Below the pieces are notes generated by a model, which worked only from the letters and a program-made list of their open reading frames with translations, did no database searches and had not been told where the DNA came from. From Competibacteraceae bacterium UBA3908 (GTDB taxonomy: Bacteria > Pseudomonadota > Gammaproteobacteria > Competibacterales > Competibacteraceae), in assembly GCA_002391525.1 (NCBI GenBank), contig DGFE01000265.1:12782-23644 (forward strand): a stretch of DNA of 10,863 bases, given 5' to 3'. This document shows positions 1 through 8,116 of this stretch, piece by piece (the stretch's first letter is position 1; every line of letters begins with the position of its first letter). A program made the translations under genes and the position numbers.

Positions 1-13
1 CGGGCAGGTGGTT

Positions 14-844
14 TCAGCGCGCGGCCAGTCCGATCAGCATGAACGCCGCCACCGCCACGATCATGCCGGCGAACAGCTTTTGCAGAGCCGGGCCGGCGAT
101 GCGTTTTCCCACCGCGATGCCGAGCGCCATGCCGCCCAGGCCGCCCAGCACGAAACCGGTCGTGATTTCGAGCTCCAGCCGGTGGCCAGCGACAAGATGA
201 GACAAGAGTCCGATGGCACTGATGATGGCGATCACCCACAGCGAGGTAGCGACCGCCCGTCGTATCGGCAGGGAGGCAACCAGCACCAGCGCCGGAACGA
301 TCAGAAAACCGCCGCCCACGCCGAACAGACCGGACAGCAGTCCGGTCGCGGAACCGGCCAGCGCCAGCCGCATCGCGCAGCGCGAAGTGAATTGCAGCCG
401 GCCACCAGGATCGTAGCGGCAAACAGGACCGATGATATTATCGCCCTCCGCCCCGACGCCGGCGCGAACGATGCGGGTTTCCTCCGGGCTGCGGCTGGCC
501 TGCCGCCACATCCGCAACGCCACCGCCAACATCAACAAGGCGAAACCGGCCAACAACGCCGCTTCGGGAAATCTGGAATTCAGCCAGGCGCCCAGCGGCG
601 CGCCGACGAGCCCGGACAGGCCGAAAATGACGGCGGTGCGCAATTCGGCCTCGCCAGTCCGCAGTCGCGCCAAGCCGCCGCCCAAGGCGGTCGCGCCCAC
701 CGCCGCCAGCGAAATGACCACCGCCTGATGCGCCGGAACTCCCAGACCGTATACCAGCAACGGTACGGCGAAAATGGAACCGCCGCCGCCGGTCAGGCCC
801 AGGGCGAAGCCGACGACGAGGCCGAATAACAAACTGAGGATCAC
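14..844 (-). CDS. TauE/SafE (TSUP) family membrane anion/sulfite exporter-like protein
   Basis: A 276-residue, very hydrophobic inner-membrane protein of the TSUP (TauE/SafE, UPF0721) family, whose members move sulfite, sulfonates or other small anions; the substrate here cannot be told. The family's internal duplication is visible: a first glycine-rich helix with TGGGGSIFAVPLL at about residues 18-30 and a second copy, GLFGVGGGFLIVPALVLV, at about 172-189. A hydrophilic loop (about 112-158) separates the halves. I chose the GTG at 844 because it gives the usual start directly before the first helix (MILSLLFG...); the frame stays open to an ATG at 967, but that would add a charged leader overlapping the upstream gene. 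No good ribosome binding site is seen before the GTG. It begins 25 nt after the PhzF-family stop, so co-transcription is likely. The family call is firm; the function is only a family inference. Confidence 0.86.
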   Translation of the reverse strand: MILSLLFGLVVGFALGLTGGGGSIFAVPLLVYGLGVPAHQAVVISLAAVGATALGGGLARLRTGEAELRTAVIFGLSGLVGAPLGAWLNSRFPEAALLAGFALLMLAVALRMWRQASRSPEETRIVRAGVGAEGDNIIGPVCRYDPGGRLQFTSRCAMRLALAGSATGLLSGLFGVGGGFLIVPALVLVASLPIRRAVATSLWVIAIISAIGLLSHLVAGHRLELEITTGFVLGGLGGMALGIAVGKRIAGPALQKLFAGMIVAVAAFMLIGLAAR

Positions 845-869
845 GGGATGCTGGCCTGAATAGGGGCAC

Positions 870-1658
870 TCAAGTCCTGATCTCGATTTCCGCTTCCATG
901 AACGTGACCGCCCGGCCCGCCAGTTTGACCCGGTCGCGCTGCAATTCGCACAGGATATCGCCGCCACGCTTGGAGACCTGCCGCGCCGACAGGCGGTTTT
1001 TCCCCAGCCGAGCGGCCCAGTACGGCGTCAGTTCGCAGTGGGCCGAACCCGTCACGGGATCTTCCGGGACGCCCAGTTTGGGCGCGAAATAGCGGCTGAC
1101 GAAATCCCTGTCCTGTCCCGGCGCCGCCACGATCACTCCTTGCAGTTTCAGGCGCCGCAGCTTTTCAAAATCCGGGGCGATGGCGCGAATGCGCGCTTCC
1201 GACTCGAACACGCAAAGGTAATTGACGGCCGCCAGCATTTCGACGGGTTGGCAACCCAAGCTCTCGACGAGCAAATCGGGCGTGATGCAAGGTTTTGGCA
1301 ACAAGGCGGGAAAATCCATCACCAGCAAGGATCCCTGCCGCTCCACGAACAGTTCTCCGCCGCGCGTCTCGAACGCGATGACCGGTTGTCGGTAGCCGAG
1401 AATCTCGAACAGTACGTGGGCGGTCGCCAAGGTGGCGTGACCGCACAAATCCACCTCGGCGACCGGCGTGAACCAGCGCAGATGAAAACCGTTGGCGGAG
1501 GGCACGAAAAAGGCTGTTTCGGACAGGTTGTTTTCCTCGGCGATGGCCTGAAGAACGCCATCGTCCGGCCAAGCGTCGAGCGGAACCACTGCTGCCGGAT
1601 TGCCCTCGAAAACCCGCGTCGCGAACGCATCGATTTGATATTGCTTGAGTCGCGCCAT
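870..1658 (-). CDS. PhzF family phenazine biosynthesis-like isomerase/epimerase
   Basis: A 262-residue cytoplasmic protein of the PhzF family (diaminopimelate-epimerase-like fold), close to the usual length of about 260-300. Visible family signatures are the N-terminal QIDAFATRVFEGNPAAVV (residues 8-25), NLSETAFF with the presumed catalytic Glu47, DLCGHATLA (70-78) and the C-terminal PEDPVTGSAH (198-207). PhzF itself isomerises DHHA in phenazine synthesis, but most homologues of this kind (YddE/YHI9-like) have no known substrate and no other phenazine genes are seen here, so phenazine synthesis should not be inferred. The ATG at 1658 has GAGGGA about 7 nt upstream and matches the usual MARLKQYQIDAF-type start; an in-frame ATG at 1709 would add 17 residues without family support. 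It lies 25 nt upstream of the TSUP permease on the same strand. Confidence 0.9.
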   Translation of the reverse strand: MARLKQYQIDAFATRVFEGNPAAVVPLDAWPDDGVLQAIAEENNLSETAFFVPSANGFHLRWFTPVAEVDLCGHATLATAHVLFEILGYRQPVIAFETRGGELFVERQGSLLVMDFPALLPKPCITPDLLVESLGCQPVEMLAAVNYLCVFESEARIRAIAPDFEKLRRLKLQGVIVAAPGQDRDFVSRYFAPKLGVPEDPVTGSAHCELTPYWAARLGKNRLSARQVSKRGGDILCELQRDRVKLAGRAVTFMEAEIEIRT

Positions 1659-1742
1659 TCTGGATTCCCTCGTATTGGATCGCGTTTTTAATGCCTGTTC
1701 AATCTCCATGCTAACTCTAGCGCGATCTCCGGTTAGGCTTCA

Positions 1743-2009
1743 TCAACTGTTAACCAATAATCGGTCATATTCCGCATGGCTTCCAATCCAAAACCATTGG
1801 ATGCCTTCGGGAACAGGAACACCGAGCGCTCGATAATGCAGACCTACCCGAACGCTTCTGAAACGCCCCGAACAAACAAACTTGAATTACAGTGATGGAT
1901 GTGCGGGATTTTTCTTGAGCAAGTCATAGTTGCAACGGGCAAGCTGTTTCACTTCGTGGGGTAATTCTTCAAAGCGTTGCCAAAATTTGCGAGAAGCAAA
2001 ATGCTTCAC
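1743..2009 (-). pseudogene. RelE/HigB-like toxin gene interrupted by an in-frame TAA
   Basis: The reading frame begins with GTG at 2009, overlapping the antitoxin stop in a GTGA arrangement. It runs 40 codons (VKHFASRKFWQRFEELP... to KKNPAHPSL) to a TAA at 1887-1889. The same frame then continues without a break for 47 sense codons to TGA at 1743-1745, and that part reads like the second half of the same family: FRSVRVGLHYRALGV followed by QWFWIGSHAEYDRLL. Removing the one stop gives 88 residues, the normal size of a RelE/ParE/HigB-type mRNA interferase. A change of one base (for example CAA to TAA) would explain the damage. The 40-residue product would lack the C-terminal strands carrying the usual active-site residues, so the toxin is probably inactive. 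A sequencing error or readthrough cannot be excluded. Confidence 0.8.
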
Positions 2010-2206
2010 AATTCCCGTGCCTGACCACTGTGATATTCGGCGAGCGCTTCTGCGGCCAGTGCATCTAGCTTGCCGGCGGCAGCATCCGCTTCGATCTGCG
2101 CATCCCAAGCATCAGCGTCAAATCGAGCAAACCACTGGCGAAATTTGGCAAGCTCTTCTGGTGGTAGTTGTTCTACAGCTTGTTCAACAGACTCTGCTGT
2201 TAGCAT
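2006..2206 (-). CDS. Putative antitoxin of a RelE/HigB-like toxin-antitoxin pair
   Basis: A 66-residue acidic protein (MLTAESVEQAVEQLPPEELA... to ...LAEYHSGQAREL) of the small family that regularly lies just upstream of RelE/ParE-type toxins. Features include the LPPEELAKFRQWFARFDADAW segment and the downstream DAAAGKLDALAAEALAEY helix; no clear DNA-binding domain is visible. The start ATG at 2206 is preceded by GGAG with 6 nt spacing; the frame is open upstream to 2269 but without a ribosome site. Its TGA overlaps the toxin GTG by 4 nt, the usual translational coupling. The gene itself is intact although its toxin partner carries a stop codon. Identification rests on recall of the family and on the gene pairing; the biochemical role is inferred. 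Confidence 0.72.
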   Translation of the reverse strand: MLTAESVEQAVEQLPPEELAKFRQWFARFDADAWDAQIEADAAAGKLDALAAEALAEYHSGQAREL

Positions 2207-2336
2207 CTTTATCTCCAAGCTATCGAAAATTGACCCAATATTTGCGCTACTGATGCACGTCATAATCACACGCCAGCCAATGGTGCGGCCTCCGGAGCAG
2301 CAATCATTAGGCGGGTTTTGTTACGTTCTATCCGCT

Positions 2337-2910
2337 TTACACTACATATAAATCAAAGACAAACTGGTCCAGATCATTCTCCCATGAGCAAAAAAGGTAT
2401 CGATCACCCTGCTGTTTATTTTGAAATATTTCAATTCGCTGCTTGCACCAATTAACGATGGGCGTACCAGGATCAATTTCGTGGTTGCGATTTTCAAATA
2501 TCAATACTCTATATTTAGAATCAGCCTGTAACAGGCTTTGGAAAGTCTGTCCAACTTTAATTGGCTGAACCCCATGCTACTTGAGCCACTAGCACGGATT
2601 TACCTTTATCACGCCAAGTTATATTATATAGCTCGTCGCGTATCTGATTAAAACCATTGGGTACAGAGAAATTTGATCCTAATGCTTCTTGAACATGATC
2701 CCATATTTGAGCAAATCTATATTGCTTGGCCCTATCAACAGAGTTTGAGCAATTTCGGAAATTGGTTCTATTTCCAATCGTGTAAAAAATTGCTTTGATC
2801 GCAATCGATCAAGGAGCATAGGTGTTTCCATAACTATATTTACGGGCCATTGTTGGAAAACAGCAGTTTAGAGCATCTATAATTTCTTGTTCAATCAAAT
2901 CGTATGGCAT
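2337..2910 (-). pseudogene. Decayed gene for an unknown protein of about 190 residues
   Basis: No long open frame exists here, but reading from ATG 2910 (preceded by GGGGA, about 7 nt away) gives MPYDLIEQEIIDALNCCFPT... through codon 33, then a TGA at 2811-2809. The same frame continues through SIAIKAIFYTIGNRTNF, RAKQYRFAQIWDHVQEALG and ITWRDKGKSVLVAQVAWG to a TAA at 2559-2557. Before that stop, at the GGGG run near 2570-2573, a +1 shift opens a frame that reads on: VQPIKVGQTFQSLLQADSKY, RVLIFENRNHEIDPGTPIVN and ENDLDQFVFDLYVV, ending at TAA 2339-2337. The pieces join smoothly into one globular-looking, non-repetitive protein, so I read this as one gene with a nonsense mutation and one frameshift. 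I do not recognise the family. AT-rich codon use differs from the neighbours and suggests transfer. Confidence 0.66.
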
Positions 2911-2941
2911 TTTAATTTCCCCAAGATTAACTGACGGAGCC

Positions 2942-2969
2942 TGATAGGTGGGCAATGCTCACCCTATCA
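2942..2969. repeat. Imperfect palindrome, possible dispersed hairpin repeat
   Basis: The arms TGATAGGTGGGCA and TGCTCACCCTATCA pair with one bulge and one mismatch. The GGTGGGCA(A/T)TGCCCACC type core resembles short hairpin repeats common in intergenic DNA of many bacteria. No second copy is present in this window, so calling it a dispersed repeat is an inference. Confidence 0.4.
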
Positions 2970-2982
2970 CTCGATTAGTGTA

Positions 2983-2997
2983 TCCCAAATTTTGGGA
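2983..2997. repeat. Perfect palindrome TCCCAAA-T-TTTGGGA
   Basis: Seven-base arms flank a single central T. It lies between the hairpin at 2942-2969 and the icd terminator, at the right edge of the AT-rich stretch. No T-run follows on either strand, so it does not look like an intrinsic terminator; it could be an operator-like site or the end of a repeat element. Confidence 0.4.
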
Positions 2998-3009
2998 CAT
3001 GCCAGCCAC

Positions 3010-3056
3010 AAAAAAACGGCGTTCCCGCCCGGTTTCGAACCGTAACGCGAACGCCG
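3010..3056 (-). terminator. Intrinsic terminator downstream of icd
   Basis: On the minus strand an 8-bp perfect stem (CGGCGTTC with GAACGCCG, 3049-3056 and 3017-3024) encloses a second small hairpin (CGGTT-CGA-AACCG) and is followed at once by seven T residues (3016-3010). It starts about 30 nt after the icd stop codon. This is a textbook Rho-independent terminator. Confidence 0.88.
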
Positions 3057-3087
3057 CCCTGGCTTTTGGCGGTGGCCGGCCCTCAGA

Positions 3088-4854
<1,767 letters not shown>

Positions 4855-5043
4855 GAACCCTCCTGACTCTGCTTATGGTTCCGCTGGGGTGCTGGAATTC
4901 CGGAATGCGCGGCGTGCTTGGGAGGATGCCGCCTTCGACGCGAAAAAAGCGCGCATTAAGCTACACGTAAACGCTTTCTCTGTCCATGATGGCGGGTGGG
5001 GAGCATCATCGTCCGCCAGTCTCCAAAAAACCACCCTACCGCC

Positions 5044-5979
5044 ATGACTCTAAATGAATTGCGCTACATCGTCGCCGTCGCCCGCGAGCGGCATTTCGGT
5101 CGCGCCGCCGAGGCCTGCTCGATCAGCCAACCCACCTTGAGCGTGGCGGTGCGCAAGCTGGAAGACGAACTGGGCGTGGCGCTGTTCGAGCGCGCGCCCG
5201 GCGAGGTGACGGTCACGCCGATTGGCCGGCGCATCGTCGCTCAGGCCCAGCGCGTGCTGGAGGAGGCCGCCGTCATCAAACGACTGGCCAGCCAGGGTCA
5301 GGACGAACTGGCCGGGATGCTGCGGCTGGGAGTGATTTACACCATCGGTCCCTATCTGCTGCCGCACCTGATCCCCCGCCTGCACCGCCGGGCACCCCAC
5401 ATGCCGTTGCAGATCGAGGAAAACTACACGGCGGTGCTGAGCGAGCGGCTCAAGGACGGCGATTTGGATGCGCTGATCCTGTCGCTGCCGTTCGAGGAGG
5501 CGGGAGTGCTGACGCAGCCGGTGTACGAGGAACCGTTCGTGGTGCTGATGCCGACCGGCCATCCGCTGGAGCAGGCCACGCTCATCGACGCGCCGACCCT
5601 GGCCCGGCAGGATTTGCTGCTACTGGGACCCGGCCACTGTTTCCGCGACCAGGTCCTGCGCTTCTGCCCGGAATGCAACCGGCTGAGCGTGGCGTCGGAC
5701 AACATGCAAAGGACGCTGGAAGGAAGTTCTTTGGAAACCATCCGCTTGATGGTGGCGACCGGCATGGGCATTACCGTGCTGCCCTATACCTCAGTCAGCG
5801 GCTATGCCCATGCCGGCGACCTGCTCAGCGTCCGGCCGTTCGCGGACCCGGCGCCAACACGGGTCGTGGCGCTGGCCTGGCGCAAGAGCTTCCCGCGCCG
5901 TCGCGTCATCGATCTGCTGGCCGAGGCGATCCGCGCCTGCCCGCTGGGCGAAGCGGTCCGGCTGTCGGAGCCGGCGTGA
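5044..5979 (+). CDS. oxyR: OxyR, hydrogen peroxide-sensing LysR-type regulator
   Basis: A 311-residue LysR-family activator of peroxide defence genes. The N-terminal winged helix-turn-helix (about 1-60, with ISQPTLSVAVRKLEDELG) is followed by the substrate-binding-like regulatory domain (about 90-300). The redox disulfide pair is at exactly the E. coli positions: GHCFRDQVLRFC gives Cys199 and Cys208, with His198 and Arg201 also kept; SSLETIRLMVATGMGITVLP follows as in OxyR. A further Cys at 211 lies three residues past Cys208. ATG 5044 gives the standard OxyR N-terminus; a GTG at 4996 in the same frame would add 16 unrelated residues. No clear ribosome site precedes the ATG. It is divergent from icd across 189 bp. 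Its last 74 bp overlap the trmO 3' end. No katG or ahpC lies within the window. Confidence 0.95.
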   Translation: MTLNELRYIVAVARERHFGRAAEACSISQPTLSVAVRKLEDELGVALFERAPGEVTVTPIGRRIVAQAQRVLEEAAVIKRLASQGQDELAGMLRLGVIYTIGPYLLPHLIPRLHRRAPHMPLQIEENYTAVLSERLKDGDLDALILSLPFEEAGVLTQPVYEEPFVVLMPTGHPLEQATLIDAPTLARQDLLLLGPGHCFRDQVLRFCPECNRLSVASDNMQRTLEGSSLETIRLMVATGMGITVLPYTSVSGYAHAGDLLSVRPFADPAPTRVVALAWRKSFPRRRVIDLLAEAIRACPLGEAVRLSEPA

Positions 5980-6673
5980 AAGCCGGCAGGATTTCCGTCA
6001 CATATGCCATCTTCCCGCGCATTTCCCAGCGCACATCGCGGTCGTACAGCTTCATGCCGTAGCGCCGTGGCGCGGGATCGGTTTGTTCGTAGGCGGGGCG
6101 CGGGTCCTGGCGCAGGATTTGCGTAATCAGTTCCCGCAAGTCATCAAATGGCCAAGTGCCGCAAAACGCTTCCGCCGCCGGACTGAATTCCACCGTCAGC
6201 CGCGACGATGGAGCCTCGGTTGCGAAGCCACCGGTCGCGGTCGGGATACGGTCGACATAGGGCAGATAGGGTTTGATGTCCAGTACCGGCGTACCGTCCA
6301 GTACATCCACGCCCGCGAGATGCAGCACGACGCGCCCGCGGTCGGTTGCGATGCCTTCCAGTTTCACCGCCGACAAACCGATGGGGTTGGGCCGGAAACC
6401 GGAACGGGTGGCGAACACCCCCAGCCGCCGGTTGCCGCCCAGTCGAGGTGGCCGCACGGTCGGCCGCCAGCGCCCCGCCGGCAGGCCATGAAACACGAAC
6501 ACCAGCCACAGATGCGAGAAGCCTTCCAGCCCGCGCACCGCCGCCGGCTGATTGTACGGCGGTAGCAGTTCCAGCGCGGCCCGCGCCGCCTCGACCAACC
6601 CCGGCTGGCGCGGAATGCCGAATTTCTCGCGAAAACAGGAGCGGACGACGCCGATGGGTACGAACCGGAACAT
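5906..6673 (-). CDS. trmO: TrmO, tRNA t6A37 N6-methyltransferase (TsaA/YaeB family)
   Basis: A 255-residue TsaA/YaeB family protein; E. coli TrmO uses S-adenosylmethionine to methylate t6A at position 37 of threonine tRNAs (m6t6A). Family signatures are the start FVPIGVVRSCFREKFGIPRQ (4-23), GLEGFSHLWLVFVFH (48-62), FATRSGFRPNPIGLSAVKLE (87-106), and DVLDGTPVLDIKPYLPYVD (123-141). The core ends near residue 230 (MAYVTEILPA); E. coli TrmO has about 235 residues. The last 24 residues, rich in Pro/Arg/Ala, are encoded entirely opposite the oxyR 3' end, suggesting loss of an earlier stop and extension. The ATG at 6673 follows the corA TAG directly (TAGATG) with no good ribosome site, so translation is probably coupled to corA. 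Confidence 0.93.
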   Translation of the reverse strand: MFRFVPIGVVRSCFREKFGIPRQPGLVEAARAALELLPPYNQPAAVRGLEGFSHLWLVFVFHGLPAGRWRPTVRPPRLGGNRRLGVFATRSGFRPNPIGLSAVKLEGIATDRGRVVLHLAGVDVLDGTPVLDIKPYLPYVDRIPTATGGFATEAPSSRLTVEFSPAAEAFCGTWPFDDLRELITQILRQDPRPAYEQTDPAPRRYGMKLYDRDVRWEMRGKMAYVTEILPAFTPAPTAGPLRPAGRRGSPRPADR

Positions 6674-7642
6674 CTACAGCCACCCGGATTTTTTGAGGGA
6701 ACGGTACAAAAACAGACAGACCGCCGCCACACCGCTCATCAGGGCGGGATAGCCATAAGGCCAATGCAGTTCCGGCATGTGCGCGAAATTCATGCCGTAG
6801 ATGCTGAACACCATGGTCGGGATCGCCAGCAGCGCGCCCCAGCCGGCCAGCCGCTTGGTCGCTTCGTTCTGGCGGGCCGCCCCCAGCGACAGGCTGACCT
6901 GCAGAGCCAACGCCAGGGTTTCCCGAATGGTTTCCACCGCTTCGTTGATGCGCAGGGTGTGATCATACACGTCGCGGAAATAGGGCCGAATGTCGTCGGG
7001 AACGTGCTGGGTGAACACGTCGGTCAACAGATAGTTGCAGACTTCGACCAGCGGCGCGGCGGCGCGGCGCAGTTCCACCAGATCGCGTTTGAATTCATAC
7101 AGCCGACCGATGTCGTCCTGACCGAAATCGCCCTTGAAAAAACGCTCTTCCAGTTCGTCCACCGCATCCTCCACGGTGTTGAGAATCGGAAAATAGTTGT
7201 CCACCACAAAGTCGAGGATGGCGTACAGCACGAAACCGGGTCCCTTGCGCAGCAGATGCGGCGTGCTCTCGCAGCGGGCGCGCACCGGGGCATAGGGCAG
7301 CGAGGCGCCATGCCGGACCGACACCACGTAGCGCGGCCCGATGAACAGGTGGGTCTCACCGAAATTCACCTTGCCCTCGTTCATCTGGGCGGTGCGCAGC
7401 ACCACGAACAGGCAATCGCCGTACAACTCCACCTTGGGTCGCTGATGGGCATGGTGGGCGTCTTCGGTGGCCAGCTCGTGCAGGCCGAACAACCGTTGGA
7501 CCCGGACCATCAGTTCCTCGTCCGGCTCGCGCAGCCCCAGCCAGACGAAGGCGTCCGTCCGGTCGCGCAGCGCCGGAATGTCCTCCAGCGCGAGGTTGGG
7601 CAGCTTGCAGCCATCGGCGTAAACGGTGCAGTTGACGATCAT
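6674..7642 (-). CDS. corA: CorA family magnesium/cobalt transporter
   Basis: A 322-residue CorA-type (2-TM-GxN) divalent cation channel of the inner membrane. A large N-terminal cytoplasmic domain is followed by a long helical region, then two membrane helices at the C-terminus: about 261-282 (GALLAIPTMVFSIYGMNF) and about 298-315 (ALMSGVAAVCLFLYRSL). The pore signature GMN (283-285) is followed by the periplasmic loop with MPEL and by a basic tail (KKSGWL). Two starts are possible: GTG 7654 and ATG 7642. I chose the ATG because the G-rich stretch AGGGGG lies upstream of it, though at a longish spacing of about 11 nt, whereas it abuts the GTG. It is directly upstream of trmO (zero spacing) and divergent from the Rieske gene. 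The ion (Mg2+, Co2+ or, as in ZntB relatives, Zn2+) is not decided by the sequence. Confidence 0.92.
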   Translation of the reverse strand: MIVNCTVYADGCKLPNLALEDIPALRDRTDAFVWLGLREPDEELMVRVQRLFGLHELATEDAHHAHQRPKVELYGDCLFVVLRTAQMNEGKVNFGETHLFIGPRYVVSVRHGASLPYAPVRARCESTPHLLRKGPGFVLYAILDFVVDNYFPILNTVEDAVDELEERFFKGDFGQDDIGRLYEFKRDLVELRRAAAPLVEVCNYLLTDVFTQHVPDDIRPYFRDVYDHTLRINEAVETIRETLALALQVSLSLGAARQNEATKRLAGWGALLAIPTMVFSIYGMNFAHMPELHWPYGYPALMSGVAAVCLFLYRSLKKSGWL

Positions 7643-7698
7643 GATCTCGATCACCCCCTATAACCATTCAAAAAATGCTATTTTTTAAATTGAAAATT

Positions 7699-7722
7699 GA
7701 GGCGACAGGTGTGAGTCGCCTC
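7699..7722. promoter_or_regulatory. Perfect 8-bp hairpin between divergent corA and Rieske genes
   Basis: GAGGCGAC and GTCGCCTC pair perfectly around an 8-nt loop. The element sits in the divergent intergenic region, 40 nt upstream of the Rieske start and 56 nt upstream of corA, beside an AT-rich run (7662-7698) that probably carries promoter sequence. No T-run follows on either strand, so it may be an operator or a leader structure rather than a terminator. Confidence 0.5.
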
Positions 7723-7762
7723 TGAATTCCAGAGCATTATGCTGTATTGGCGGAGGTTCGAG

Positions 7763-8110
7763 ATGGCGCGTCATCGGGTTTGCGGCGAGAGCGATATTCC
7801 GGTCGGGGGAGTGAAGGCTTATGGGGTGGACGGCGAGATGATCGCGGTTTTCCGCCTGGACGACGGTTTTTACTCCACGCAGAATCAGTGTACCCACCTG
7901 TTCGCTTCCCTGCACAAAGGCAGGATCGTCGAAGGTGGCCAAATCGAATGTCCGCACCACCGCACGCGCTTCGACATCCGCACCGGCGAGGTGGTGTGCT
8001 GGGCCAATTATCCGCCGGGGGTGCAACTCCTGAACTTTCTGCGGGCCAGAAAGGCGCTCAAGACCTACCCGGTCACGGTCGAGGCCGGGCAGGTGTTCGT
8101 GGAGGTTTGA
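7763..8110 (+). CDS. Rieske [2Fe-2S] ferredoxin-like protein
   Basis: A 115-residue soluble Rieske protein resembling ferredoxin components of ring-hydroxylating dioxygenases and the NirD-like small family. The cluster ligands are visible: Cys43-Thr-His45 in NQCTHLFASL and Cys63-Pro-His-His66 in IECPHHRTRFD, with 17 residues between the two motifs; the two His and two Cys would hold one [2Fe-2S] cluster. The C-terminal part (ALKTYPVTVEAGQVFVEV) is the usual closing strand. ATG 7763 is preceded by GGAGG with 6 nt spacing, which decides against the in-frame ATG at 7739. No oxygenase or reductase partner lies next to it, so its electron-transfer partner is unknown. It is convergent with the MBL-fold gene, 6 nt apart. 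Confidence 0.9.
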   Translation: MARHRVCGESDIPVGGVKAYGVDGEMIAVFRLDDGFYSTQNQCTHLFASLHKGRIVEGGQIECPHHRTRFDIRTGEVVCWANYPPGVQLLNFLRARKALKTYPVTVEAGQVFVEV

Positions 8111-8116
8111 GCGTGT

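Larger units (their letters stand above)
1660..3008. other. AT-rich accessory stretch with decaying genes
   Basis: Base composition drops sharply between the PhzF-family gene and the icd terminator: positions 2641-2700 contain 20 G/C in 60, against 38 in 60 at 3121-3180. The stretch contains a toxin-antitoxin pair with a broken toxin (1743-2206) and a frameshifted unknown gene (2337-2910). Positions 2207-2336 hold no gene that I can see, and 2911-3008 hold two palindromes. No transposase, integrase, tRNA or obvious direct repeat marks the borders. I infer a horizontally acquired island under decay. Confidence 0.65.

Noticed and set aside
8..829. Long plus-strand open frame opposite the TSUP permease
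   Set aside because: Its product is low-complexity Gln/Arg/His/Ala with no family match; it is the GC-driven antisense shadow of a clear membrane protein.
1645..1836. 63-codon plus-strand frame at the phzF/toxin junction
   Set aside because: It spans the antisense of two separate minus-strand genes and the gap between them; no ribosome site.
1660..3008. Integrated mobile element with defined ends
   Set aside because: No transposase, integrase, tRNA target or flanking direct repeats could be seen, so only an AT-rich accessory stretch is claimed.
4855..5043. Specific promoter boxes or an OxyR site in the icd-oxyR intergenic region
   Set aside because: Divergent promoters must lie here, but I found no -35/-10 pair or OxyR-type repeat good enough to place.
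6764..7663. 299-codon plus-strand open frame opposite corA
   Set aside because: Complementary frame of a conserved CorA gene, His/Gln-rich and without family features.
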